DNA of 64,000 bases from Pseudosporangium ferrugineum. GTDB lineage: Bacteria > Actinomycetota > Actinomycetes > Mycobacteriales > Micromonosporaceae. Positions 1 to 7,435 of this stretch are shown one piece after another. The stretch spans positions 310,001-374,000 of the forward strand of contig NZ_PVZG01000003.1 of assembly GCF_003002065.1 (NCBI RefSeq). Reading direction: 5' to 3'. The notes beneath the pieces are model-generated. The model did not search any database, was not told the origin of the DNA, and saw only the letters and a program-made list of their open reading frames with translations. Numbering within the stretch: position 1 is the stretch's first letter; each line of letters starts with the position of its first letter. The position numbers and the translations under genes were made by a program.

Positions 1-627
1 GAGGACACCCCCACCACCCGGACCGGCCCCCGCTTCGGCACCGGCTGGCTCGCCCTGGTGCTCGTCCTCGGCCTCCTCCTGGGCGCGGCCGCCGGCGCCT
101 TCGGCACCCGCCTGATCGGCACCCCCGCGGACGACTCCGCGGAGGCGGGCTTCCTGCGCGACATGAGCACCCACCACGCCCAGGCCGTGGAGATGTCCAT
201 GATCGAGCACGCCAACTCCACCAACCCGCAACTCGTCACCCTCGCCGGCGACATAGCCATGACCCAGAACGGCCAGGTCGGCACGATGCTGGCCTGGCTC
301 CGCGAATGGAACCTCAGCCCCACCGGCACCCAACCGGCCATGGCCTGGATGCCCGACTCCGCCGGCTCGGTCCGCAACGGCCTCATGCCCGGCATGGCCA
401 CCCCCGCCGACCTCGCCACCCTCCGCAAGGCCACCGGCAACGACCTCGACATCCAGTACCTGACCCTGATGCGCCAACACCACCTGGGCGGCATCCACAT
501 GGCCCAGGAAATCATCACCCTCTCCGACGAGAAGAAGGTCACAGCCCTGGCAGGCACGATGGTCGCCGGCCAACAGAGCGAGATCAACCTGATCGACGAC
601 CTCCTCGCCAAGCTAAAAGCCCCCTGA
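1..627 (+). CDS. DUF305 family membrane-anchored protein (5' end outside window)
   Basis: The reading frame is open from base 1, so the start lies upstream of the window. A hydrophobic segment encoded at about 46-110 (LALVLVLGLLLGAAAG) is a membrane anchor or uncleaved signal. The rest carries the DUF305 hallmarks: an early DMSTHHAQAVEMS stretch and a second MRQHHLGGIHMAQ stretch, two His-His motifs in a predicted helical bundle. DUF305 proteins are secreted or anchored, and some lie near copper genes. The paired His/Met residues suggest metal binding, which is inference. It ends at the TGA at 625-627. No neighbour in the window helps with its function. Confidence 0.85.
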   Translation, partial: EDTPTTRTGPRFGTGWLALVLVLGLLLGAAAGAFGTRLIGTPADDSAEAGFLRDMSTHHAQAVEMSMIEHANSTNPQLVTLAGDIAMTQNGQVGTMLAWLREWNLSPTGTQPAMAWMPDSAGSVRNGLMPGMATPADLATLRKATGNDLDIQYLTLMRQHHLGGIHMAQEIITLSDEKKVTALAGTMVAGQQSEINLIDDLLAKLKAP

Positions 628-634
628 CCCCCAA

Positions 635-770
635 GCGACTCGCGGCCGCTCCCAGCGACTGCTGGCCGCTCCCAGCCGCTCCCGGCGACTCCCAGCCGCT
701 CCCAGTGACTCCCAGCCGCCCTCGGCCGCTGTCGGCCGCTCGCGGCGACTCCCGGCGACTCCCGGTGGCA
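635..770. repeat. Degenerate short repeats (about 10-bp units)
   Basis: This intergenic stretch is made of imperfect alternations of cgactcccag and ccgctcccag. It is GC-rich and low in complexity. The open frames through it lack any protein-like composition, and I see no gene between 628 and the tRNA at 1046. Confidence 0.6.
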
Positions 771-1045
771 GCAGTGTGGGGGGCGAGTCCGGCGGCAGCC
801 AGATCCCCCGGCAACCTGACGGCTCCCGCCGACCCGGCGGCCCTCGGCGGCCCTCGGCGGCCCCCACCGAACCCGCGGTCTCCCTCGGTCCCGCCGGCCT
901 CGCCCCTCGGCGGTCTCACCGCTCACCGGCCCCACCGCTCACCGGCCTCGAGGTCTCGCCGGCCTCGAGGTGTCGCCGGTGCCGCCGAGGAGGGGGTAAC
1001 CGTTTCGGGCGGCCCGAGGAGGTCTGCTAGGCTTCCTCTCGCTGA

Positions 1046-1117
1046 GCCCCCGTAGCTCAGGGGATAGAGCGTCGCCCTCCGGAGGCGAAAGCGCAGGTTC
1101 GAATCCTGCCGGGGGCA
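1046..1117 (+). tRNA. tRNA-Arg (anticodon CCG)
   Basis: A full cloverleaf can be drawn. The acceptor stem GCCCCCG (1046-1052) pairs perfectly with CGGGGGC (1110-1116) and is followed by discriminator A1117. The D arm is GCTC...GAGC. The anticodon stem TCGCC/GGCGA encloses the loop CTCCGGA, giving anticodon CCG (Arg). The T arm GCAGG-TTCGAAT-CCTGC is canonical. The 3' CCA is not encoded (ACCC follows), as is common in actinobacteria. Confidence 0.97.
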
Positions 1118-1139
1118 CCCAGGTCCACCAGGACTCAAG

Positions 1140-1172
1140 TGCCACTGACCAGCCCAAACACGGTCGGTGGCA
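1140..1172 (+). terminator. Hairpin terminator after tRNA-Arg
   Basis: TGCCACTGACC (1140-1150) and GGTCGGTGGCA (1162-1172) form an 11-bp stem with one G-T pair around an 11-nt loop. TTTCTCGT follows. It lies about 20 bases after the tRNA. Confidence 0.75.
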
Positions 1173-1175
1173 TTT

Positions 1176-1567
1176 CTCGTCTGGGCGGTGAGCTACGGCC
1201 GGAAGCGGCTTTCGCCGGCCAGTCCTGCCGAAGGCGTACCGAAGCGCCGGGCGGATCGCCTTCACCTACTCGCGCCGGGCCGTGGCCGCGCGGCGAGCCA
1301 AGCGGTGACCGCCGCGGTGGTGCGGCCCTCGCTTGGGCCGGCAGGCCCTGACCACCGGACGGATCGCGGAAGCCGACGTGTCGCCGGTCCGCGGTCTTGG
1401 TTGTTCGTCGATGCCGAGCTCCGCGACCGGTTCGGGCTCGGCCGGCAGCACAGCAGCGACCCCGACTGACACCTCCGGGACAGTCACCCTGTTCCCAAGT
1501 CAGCGGCGATCGAAGGCACCCCGTGAGAGAGCAGCTTGAGGCCGGATCCGGTCTGGTCCGGCAGTGC
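1176..1567. other. Gene-free spacer downstream of tRNA-Arg
   Basis: I see no convincing gene here. Short open frames exist on both strands but have no start plus Shine-Dalgarno and no recognisable domain. One frame near 1204-1275 ends in an Arg/Ala-rich tail and could be the end of a lost gene, but it has no start and I cannot name it. Confidence 0.4.
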
Positions 1568-2701
1568 TCATCGCTGGGCGACGAATGCGGCCAGCCGTTC
1601 GCTGACCGGGCTCACCCGTGGGCGCGGCGGCTGGGCGTAGTAGCCGGATTTGACCTCGCGCAGCAGGTCCTCGCCGTCGCGATTCCAGTTGAACTTCGGC
1701 CGTTTCAGCAGCCGCCGGATCACGATCGTCGCCTTCTCCGGGTTCCGCTCGGCCAGCCGCCGGATCACCATCGGCTCGACGCTGTCGTCGTGGAGGTATT
1801 CCAATGCGTGTTCACGCCAGCGTCGGCGCCGGAGCAGGTCGGGGTTGGCGAACGCCTGCTCGACGAGGCCGAACTCGGTGTAGAAGCCGATCCCGTCTGT
1901 CTCGTCGTAGATCAACGCGACCGTCTCGGAGTCGGCCATGTCCTCCGGCAGGGTCACGGCCACCCCAGCCGGCGGGCCGTCGGGTTCCGGGCGGCCGAGG
2001 AGTTCCTTCCGGGAGAAGGCGTAGAACTCGTTCAGCCTGTCCTGGACCTGCTCTCCGGGGACCACAATCAGGTCGGCGCCGAAGAACCGGATGAACCGGT
2101 CTCGGTCGGCGCGCTGCTGCTCCCACGCCAGGGCCAGCTTCTCCGGGTTGCGGAACACCGCCTCCGGCGTCCGCAGCGCCATGTCCATTGCCAGCCGGTA
2201 CGCGATGTCCCGCTCGGCGGCCCGCAGCAGGCTGACCGGACCGGACAGCATCCACTCGTCACCTACCGCGACGAGCCGGGCGATGAGGAACGACTTGCGT
2301 GGCATACGCCGGAAGATGCCGGGTCCCATGTTCGAGCGCACCCGGTAGGTCAGCTCGTCGACCAGGCTTTCCACGATCAGTGCCGGCCCGTCGCGGCGGA
2401 TCACCTCGAACGGCCCCTGGACGACGTCCTGCCAGCCCAACAGCATGTCCCGCTCCGACTCAGAGAGCCGCGGGTGCCCGGCGACGAACTGTTCCACCAC
2501 GGTTCGGCCGTTGGCCAGCCTGTGCTCCAGGATGAAGCAGTCCCACAGCAGCATCCACTGCTGCTCGTCGAGCTCGTCGATTCCATCGCCGTAACGGTCG
2601 AAGAAGTCGGATGCGGCCCGGTCGTACCGGGGCTGCTGGGAGAACTTCACCAGCTCACCCTTGAGCTGACCAGCACGCTCCAAGATCGCGGCATCCACCA
2701 T
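1568..2701 (-). CDS. Hypothetical protein, 377 aa
   Basis: I do not recognise the family. The product looks soluble, with no signal peptide or membrane segment. It is rich in charged residues and Trp/Phe/Arg-containing helices (for example FFDRYGDGIDELDEQQW near the N-terminus and RRLAERNPEKATIVIRRLL near the C-terminus). I chose the ATG at 2701 rather than the one at 2710 because a GAGGG sits about 9 bases before it but directly abuts the earlier ATG. It stands alone between the tRNA-Arg spacer and a convergently placed accessory block, so it may be part of tRNA-adjacent accessory DNA. Its frame is long and protein-like, so I believe it is real. Confidence 0.6.
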   Translation of the reverse strand: MVDAAILERAGQLKGELVKFSQQPRYDRAASDFFDRYGDGIDELDEQQWMLLWDCFILEHRLANGRTVVEQFVAGHPRLSESERDMLLGWQDVVQGPFEVIRRDGPALIVESLVDELTYRVRSNMGPGIFRRMPRKSFLIARLVAVGDEWMLSGPVSLLRAAERDIAYRLAMDMALRTPEAVFRNPEKLALAWEQQRADRDRFIRFFGADLIVVPGEQVQDRLNEFYAFSRKELLGRPEPDGPPAGVAVTLPEDMADSETVALIYDETDGIGFYTEFGLVEQAFANPDLLRRRRWREHALEYLHDDSVEPMVIRRLAERNPEKATIVIRRLLKRPKFNWNRDGEDLLREVKSGYYAQPPRPRVSPVSERLAAFVAQR

Positions 2702-2833
2702 CGGGCGCATCCCTCATCACGAATCCGACCAAGACTCGGGCAACCTTATCGACCGCCCTGGACGGCTTCACCCGCTCGGGTGAGGCCGTCGGCTCCGTAA
2801 TTCGGACCGCGTCGGACGCGAATCGCCGGGGGC

Positions 2834-3559
2834 TCAACCGTTCGCGGCGAGGCGGCTCAGCCACTCTTTCAGCAGGTGTTGCTCCGCGCTGCTGAGGGTG
2901 GTCTGTTCGGGCAATGCTGCGCGCAAGGCTCGGGCCGCGCCTGCCGGGCCCGTGTCCTGGACGGACGGCCGCTCGCTGGTGATGGCGGCGACCATGGATT
3001 CGCGCATGGTTGTCAACAGGGCCGGGTCGCGCCGATGCTCCGGCAGGGAGAGCCAGGTGAGCACCGCGCCGCGTGCTGTGGCGTGGATGATCTGGGCCGC
3101 GAGGTCCTCGTCGACCCGGAGCCAGCCGCCGGCGGCGAGGCGGCGGATGCGGGCCATCAGGATTTCCATGCCGGTCTTGAAGGCGGCCGAGGTGGCCCTT
3201 GTGGGCTCGCCGTACATCAGGGTGTAGAGCGCCGGATTGGCCAGGCCGAACTCGACCGCGACGTCCCAGCCGGCTTTCAAGTCCTCGATCGGGTCCTGCG
3301 GGTCGGGGTCGACGTGCTTGGTGGCGAGGAACGCGGTGAAGCCGTGCTCGGCCACCGCGTCGAGCAGCCCGTCCTTGTCGCCGAACAGCCGGTAGATGGC
3401 CGGGGGTTGCAGGCCCGCTGTCTCGGCGACCGCGCGGGTGGTGACCGCGTCGCGTCCTCCTCGATTCAACAGGTCGATGGCGGCCTCGATGACCCGCTGC
3501 CGGGCCTGGTCGCGACCGGCGGCCGCGGTGTCGGGAGCGCTCGGTGGAGGTGGTGACAT
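2834..3559 (-). CDS. TetR/AcrR family transcriptional regulator
   Basis: A 241-residue TetR-type repressor. The N-terminal helix-turn-helix spans about residues 20-65, including AAIDLLNRGGRDAVTTRAVAETAG and the YRLFGDKDGLLDAV recognition region (quoted as two blocks). The remainder is the variable ligand-binding domain, with the C-terminal helices typical of TetR_C. The ATG at 3559 is preferred over an upstream extension because the longer frame runs into the divergent amidohydrolase. It is transcribed away from that gene, and a perfect palindrome lies in the shared promoter. It most likely represses the amidohydrolase and itself, with an aromatic acid or related compound as a possible inducer (inference). 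Confidence 0.85.
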   Translation of the reverse strand: MSPPPPSAPDTAAAGRDQARQRVIEAAIDLLNRGGRDAVTTRAVAETAGLQPPAIYRLFGDKDGLLDAVAEHGFTAFLATKHVDPDPQDPIEDLKAGWDVAVEFGLANPALYTLMYGEPTRATSAAFKTGMEILMARIRRLAAGGWLRVDEDLAAQIIHATARGAVLTWLSLPEHRRDPALLTTMRESMVAAITSERPSVQDTGPAGAARALRAALPEQTTLSSAEQHLLKEWLSRLAANG

Positions 3560-3594
3560 GCACCAACGATATCGGAGGCACGGTTCCACCGTTA

Positions 3595-3607
3595 GTATCA
3601 GTGATAC
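3595..3607. promoter_or_regulatory. Palindromic operator between TetR and amidohydrolase
   Basis: GTATCA-G-TGATAC is a perfect 6-bp inverted repeat with a one-base centre, 36 bases before the tetR start and 42 before the amidohydrolase start. A wider inverted pair, GGTTCCA (3582-3588) and TGGAACC (3625-3631), flanks it. This is the expected place and shape for the TetR operator. Confidence 0.6.
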
Positions 3608-3649
3608 GCTTCGACTGTTTCCATTGGAACCAACCCGAGGGAGCAGTAG

Positions 3650-4669
3650 ATGTCCGACCGGCTGCGGATCATTGCGTTGGAAGAGCACGTCGTCCTGCCC
3701 GCGATCATGGAGGCGTGGTCGCGGTCCGGGGTGCCGGAGCTGCCGAACCTGGGGTTCGGCGACAGTCCCATCGCCCGGCGGCTGCGCGACACCGCGGAGT
3801 CGCGGCTCGCGCACATGGACGACCAGGGAGTCGACGTGGCGGTGCTGTCGATCTCGTCACCGGGCGTACAGAATCTGCCTGACGCGGATGCGGTCGCCGC
3901 GGCCCGCGACACCAACGACCAGCTCGCGGAGGTCGTCGCCGGCAACCCCGACCGGTTCCAGGCGTTCGCGGCGATCCCGACGCAGTCGCCGTCGGCCGCG
4001 GCCGCGGAGCTGGAGCGGGCGGTCACCGAGCTCGGCTTCCCGGGCGCCATGCTCTACGGGCGCACCGGATCCAAGCTCGCCGACAACCCCGACTACGACG
4101 AGCTGTACGCCACCGCGGAGCGGCTGCGGGTCCCCCTCCACTTCCACCCGCAGATGCCTGTGCAGGCGGTATTGGACGCCTACTACTCCGGCATCGGCCC
4201 CATCGGGACCGCGCTGGCGGGGCCCGCGATCGGCTGGTACTACGACCTGGGCGTGCAGTACCTGCGGATGATCTTCTCCGGCGTCTTCGACCGCTACCCC
4301 GATCTCCAGGTCATCGCCGGCCACTGGGGAGAGGTCGTGCTCTTCTACCTCGACCACACCGGGTTCTTCGCCGACGCCGGTGGCCTCGCCCGCCCGCTCG
4401 CCGACTACTTCAAGCAGAATTTCTGGGTCGCCGGCAGCGGCACCGTCAGCCCTCGCTACCTCCGCTGGACAGCCGAAGTCGTGGGCACCGAACGGATGCT
4501 GTACTCCACCGACTACCCGTTCACCTACGGGTTCCGCCCCGGCGGCTTCCCCTACGTGGACACCAGCGCCGGCGTCGCCCGGTCCTTCCTGGAGGACGCG
4601 CCCTTCACCGGCGAGCAGAAGGCCGACATCGCGCACCGCAACTGGGAACAGCTCACGTCCCGCGCCTGA
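3650..4669 (+). CDS. Amidohydrolase family protein (dihydroxybenzoate decarboxylase-like)
   Basis: A 339-residue amidohydrolase-2 enzyme. It opens with the IIALEEHVVLP metal-binding start seen in gamma-resorcylate and 2,3-dihydroxybenzoate decarboxylases. It also has HFHPQ mid-protein, IAGHWGE and a late STDYPF carrying the conserved Asp. These supply the metal ligands of the TIM barrel. Such enzymes decarboxylate or hydrolyse aromatic acids in the cytosol; the exact substrate cannot be read. A GAGGGAG Shine-Dalgarno precedes the ATG. It is divergent from a TetR gene with a palindrome between them, so it is probably induced by its substrate. It is monocistronic, as the next gene is a separate antitoxin-like gene. 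Confidence 0.85.
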   Translation: MSDRLRIIALEEHVVLPAIMEAWSRSGVPELPNLGFGDSPIARRLRDTAESRLAHMDDQGVDVAVLSISSPGVQNLPDADAVAAARDTNDQLAEVVAGNPDRFQAFAAIPTQSPSAAAAELERAVTELGFPGAMLYGRTGSKLADNPDYDELYATAERLRVPLHFHPQMPVQAVLDAYYSGIGPIGTALAGPAIGWYYDLGVQYLRMIFSGVFDRYPDLQVIAGHWGEVVLFYLDHTGFFADAGGLARPLADYFKQNFWVAGSGTVSPRYLRWTAEVVGTERMLYSTDYPFTYGFRPGGFPYVDTSAGVARSFLEDAPFTGEQKADIAHRNWEQLTSRA

Positions 4670-4805
4670 CCAAGACCCGGCAAGGCCTGGCACACGCCTG
4701 ACCGAGCCAAACACGATCCTGGAGAAAGTGCGCCGTCCAATGGTCAGGATGCTGAACATTAGCGCGTATAGTGGTAAGGATCGTGCCCATAACGCCGGGA
4801 GCAAC

Positions 4806-5102
4806 GTGCCTCGTCCGTCATCCAGAGTCAGCGCTGCCGCCGTCAGCATCGGCGAGCAGTTGCTGGCCTGGCGCAAGCTTCACGGGCTCACCGCGGTCCA
4901 GGTCGCCGAGCGAGCCGGCATCTCGCGCAACACCTTACGACGAATAGAGACCGGCGATCCCGGGGTGAGCTTCGAGGCCTTCCTCGGTGTGGCTCGCGCG
5001 CTGGGCGTGCTGGATGCCCTGGTAGCAGCGACGGACCCGTACGAAACCGACCTGGGTCGTGCACGGGCGGATGAGGTCCTGCCCAAACGCGTGCGCCGGT
5101 GA
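4806..5102 (+). CDS. HipB-like XRE antitoxin/transcriptional regulator
   Basis: A 98-residue protein with one XRE helix-turn-helix (IGEQLLAWRKLHGLTAVQ then AERAGISRNTLRRIETG) and the C-terminal LGRARADEVLPKRVRR tail common to HipB proteins encoded directly before hipA. I chose the GTG at 4806, which has GGGAG five bases upstream, over the ATG at 4740, which has no Shine-Dalgarno and adds a poor-looking extension. HipB binds DNA and neutralises the HipA kinase toxin. Here the gene ends in a GTGA overlap with a frame that looks like a decayed hipA, so the antitoxin seems to be orphaned. Confidence 0.75.
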   Translation: MPRPSSRVSAAAVSIGEQLLAWRKLHGLTAVQVAERAGISRNTLRRIETGDPGVSFEAFLGVARALGVLDALVAATDPYETDLGRARADEVLPKRVRR

Positions 5103-5223
5103 GCCGTATTCACACGAACTGGAAGTCCGTGGCCGCGGCAACGGGATCAGCCGGTCGGAGATCAGCCGCTTCGCGCCAACCTTGCACCACACCATCGATG
5201 CCGTGCGCGGCACCTCGAATTGA
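5099..5223 (+). pseudogene. Remnant of a hipA-like toxin gene
   Basis: A GTG at 5099-5101 overlaps the HipB stop, exactly where hipA normally starts, and gives VSRIHTNWKSVA. One base out of frame, the text continues as RGNGISRSEISRFAP and ends at the TGA at 5221. Restoring a single C near 5133 would join these into NWKSVA-RGNGIS, which resembles the C-terminal helix of HipA proteins. Only about 40 codons remain of a protein normally near 400 residues, so a large internal deletion plus a frameshift is the simplest reading. The homology is judged by eye and is moderate. Confidence 0.45.
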
Positions 5224-5306
5224 GCGGGCAACGGAGGTCGGGTTGGATGTCTAGGTCGGCGGGTAGAAACGGCCCGATTGTGTTCGTCGGAGGAGAGGCG
5301 CCATCC

Positions 5307-6542
5307 ATGACGGCGGTATCTGGTCGGCCGGCCGAGGAGGATGTGCGCGAGCTTTTCGGGCAGTCCGTTGCCGTTTTCGCCTCGCTTGCCGGGTCCGCTC
5401 ACGTGGTGGAGGCGGCGAATCCCGCGTTCGTTGCGGCTGTCGGCGAGGAGCGGGTGCGGGCCGGGGTGCCGCTCGGCGATGTGCTGCCTCAGGATTTCCG
5501 TGCCCTGCTCGACCGGGTTTTCCGTACGGGTGAGCCCGGCACCGCCCGCGACGTCGGGATCGTGCCGGCCACCGGGTCGCCGGGGTTGTTCGACTTCACC
5601 TGTGAGCCGCGCCGGGATGGTTCCGGGGAGGTCGTGGGCGTCCGGGTGATCGGCGTGGAGGTCACTCAGGTCAAGCATGCGCAGCGGCTGATGTCGGAGC
5701 ATCGGGCGTTGCTGGAGCAGATCGCCCGGCAGGCGCCGCTGGCCGAGGTGCTCGACGGGATGGCGCGCTGCATCGAGGAGCTGGCTCCGGACGAGGTGCT
5801 GGTCTCCGTGTTGCTCGCCGACGCCGACGGGCTGCATCTGCGGCACGGGGCCGCGCCGAGCCTGCCCGATTTCTACAACGAGGCCATCGACGGGATCGCC
5901 ACCGGGGAGGGCGTGGGCTCGTGCGGCACGGCCGCGCACCGGCGGGAGCCGGTCATGGTCGCCGACATCGGCACCGATCCGTTCTGGGACGACTTCCGGG
6001 GGCTCGCCGGCCGGGCCGGGCTGGCCGCCTGCTGGTCCACGCCCATCCTGGCCCGCGACGGTGGCCTGCTGGGCACCTTCGCGATGTATCACCGCACGCC
6101 GCGGGCGCCGCAGGACACCGACCTGGCCCTCGCCCGGGTCTTCGCCGGCACCGCGGCGCTGGCCATCGAGCGGCATCACATCGAGCAGGCGAAGGCGGCA
6201 GCGGAGGCGCTCGCCAAGGCGGCCCACGACGAGCTCGCCAGGGCCGTACGCGCGGAGCAGAAGCTGCGCGCCGAGGCCGAGGAACGCGCCGCGGCCGCCG
6301 CGGAACTCAACGCTCAGATCCGCGCCGCCGCGGCCACGCAGGCCGCGAAGCCGCATCCCGAGCACTGCCAGCTCGGCGGCGCCGGCGGGTGCACCGCGGC
6401 GGCCGAGATCAAGATCGCCGACTCGTGGGGCGATGCCGCGTGGGGCTGCCCCACCCACGTCGAGGAAGCCATCATCAACGTGCGCTCGGTGTTCATCGCG
6501 AGCGAGGAGCTGGGCGGGCTCGCGGCGTACGTCAATCGCTGA
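5307..6542 (+). CDS. PAS/GAF sensor protein with coiled coil and Cys/His tail
   Basis: A 411-residue soluble sensor. The first 120 residues look like a PAS fold (VVEAANPAFVAAVG, then a DVLPQDFRALLDRVF helix). A GAF domain follows at roughly 145-290, with the GVGSCGTAAHRREPVMVADI signature of GAF proteins. Then comes an Ala/Glu-rich coiled coil of about 60 residues. The last 60 residues hold HPEHC...GGC...WGCPTH, a Cys/His pattern that could bind zinc. No histidine kinase, GGDEF or phosphatase domain is present, so the output may be through the tail or a partner. GGAGGAGAG precedes the chosen ATG; an upstream start at 5220 has no support. The end overlaps the convergent marR by 11 bp. Confidence 0.75.
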   Translation: MTAVSGRPAEEDVRELFGQSVAVFASLAGSAHVVEAANPAFVAAVGEERVRAGVPLGDVLPQDFRALLDRVFRTGEPGTARDVGIVPATGSPGLFDFTCEPRRDGSGEVVGVRVIGVEVTQVKHAQRLMSEHRALLEQIARQAPLAEVLDGMARCIEELAPDEVLVSVLLADADGLHLRHGAAPSLPDFYNEAIDGIATGEGVGSCGTAAHRREPVMVADIGTDPFWDDFRGLAGRAGLAACWSTPILARDGGLLGTFAMYHRTPRAPQDTDLALARVFAGTAALAIERHHIEQAKAAAEALAKAAHDELARAVRAEQKLRAEAEERAAAAAELNAQIRAAAATQAAKPHPEHCQLGGAGGCTAAAEIKIADSWGDAAWGCPTHVEEAIINVRSVFIASEELGGLAAYVNR

Positions 6543-6999
6543 CGTCCGCCGGCAGGTCGTCGCCGAGCGCTTCCACGCACGCGGTCAGGTCGGCGCACAG
6601 CCGGCGCTCGGCCTCCGGGGTCAGCCCCGCCAGCATCTTCTTCTCGACCACGCTGACCGCCTCGTTCGCGGCGGCGAGCCGTTCCAGGCCGGCCGGGGCC
6701 AACCGGGTCGGCAGCGCCTTGCCGTGCGGCGGAACCGGTGAGCGGATCAGCAGGCCGCGGCGTTCCAGCCCCTTCAGCACCAGGTTCATCGACTGGCGGC
6801 TGACGAACATCGCCCGGGCCAGCTCGGATCCGGACAGGCCCGGCTGCTGCCGGAGCAGTTCGAGGCACGCGTACTGCGAGACGGTCAGGTCCAGGGGCCG
6901 CAGCGCGTTGTCCATCGCCGCCCGCAGCACGGTGGCGGCCTTCTTCAGCACGTATCCGACCTGCTCGTCGACCGGCCGGGAAATTCCCGCTTGACTCAT
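6532..6999 (-). CDS. MarR family transcriptional regulator
   Basis: A 155-residue winged-helix regulator. It has the MarR core: DLTVSQYACLELLRQQPGLSGSELARAMFVSRQSMNLVLKGLE (helix-turn-helix, read as overlapping blocks) and the wing GLLIRSPVPPHGKA. MarR proteins bind palindromes as dimers and release DNA on binding small phenolic or oxidant ligands. The ATG at 6999 overlaps one of two TGTCA-N6-TGACA operators, so strong autorepression is expected. It is divergent from a VOC-family gene, the likely target. Confidence 0.88.
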   Translation of the reverse strand: MSQAGISRPVDEQVGYVLKKAATVLRAAMDNALRPLDLTVSQYACLELLRQQPGLSGSELARAMFVSRQSMNLVLKGLERRGLLIRSPVPPHGKALPTRLAPAGLERLAAANEAVSVVEKKMLAGLTPEAERRLCADLTACVEALGDDLPADVSD

Positions 7000-7044
7000 G
7001 TCAGCATCATGACACACACTCGTACATGTCAACACGCTGACATG
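6999..7044. promoter_or_regulatory. Twin MarR operators, TGTCA-N6-TGACA
   Basis: Two copies of the same inverted repeat lie in the marR/VOC promoter. Site 1 is TGTCA (6999-7003), gcatca, TGACA (7010-7014). Site 2 is CATGTCA (7025-7031), acacgc, TGACATG (7038-7044), with 7-bp arms. Centres are 28 bp apart, close to helical phasing. Site 1 covers the marR start codon and site 2 lies 18 bp before the VOC start. Confidence 0.75.
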
Positions 7045-7061
7045 ATGCAGGAGAGTGAGTC

Positions 7062-7430
7062 ATGACCGTCACCGGACCCGACTTCATCGCCCTTCAGGTG
7101 CGCGACCTGGAGAAGGCCGCGGACTTCTACGAGAGCCGGCTCGGCCTCCAGCGGGCGCCCGTGGCCCCGCCGCACGCCGTCGTCTTCGCCACCACGCCCG
7201 CCTTCGCCGTACGCGAACCGCTGCCCGGCCTCGACCTCGACGCCGTGACCCCGCAGCCCGGCGCGGGCGTCGTCCTGTGGTTCGGCGCCGACGACGCGCA
7301 GGCCGTCCACGACCGGCTCGCCGCCGACGGCGTCCCGATCACGGTGCCGCCGTTCGACGGCCCGTTCGGCCGGACGTTCACCTTCACCGACCCCGACGGG
7401 TACGCCGTCACCATCCACGACCGCGCCTGA
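7062..7430 (+). CDS. VOC family (glyoxalase/bleomycin-resistance fold) protein
   Basis: A 122-residue single-domain VOC protein with paired beta-alpha-beta-beta-beta modules: FIALQVRDLEKAADFYESRLGL at the start and FTDPDGYAVTIHD at the end, which carries a typical metal-ligand position. These proteins catalyse isomerisation, epoxide opening or dioxygenation, or simply sequester drugs. GCAGGAGAG sits upstream of the ATG. Its position beside the marR and twin operators suggests induction by a toxic small molecule. It ends 5 bp from the convergent nSTAND1 gene. Confidence 0.85.
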   Translation: MTVTGPDFIALQVRDLEKAADFYESRLGLQRAPVAPPHAVVFATTPAFAVREPLPGLDLDAVTPQPGAGVVLWFGADDAQAVHDRLAADGVPITVPPFDGPFGRTFTFTDPDGYAVTIHDRA

Positions 7431-7435
7431 CCCGC

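Noticed and set aside
306..1055. Long open frames on both strands after the DUF305 gene
   Set aside because: They run through the degenerate GC repeats and the tRNA, have Pro/Arg-rich low-complexity translations and no Shine-Dalgarno.
1397..2800. A 467-codon frame opposite the hypothetical gene at 1568-2701
   Set aside because: It is an antisense shadow of the better frame and has an Arg/His/Pro composition typical of reading GC-rich genes on the wrong strand.
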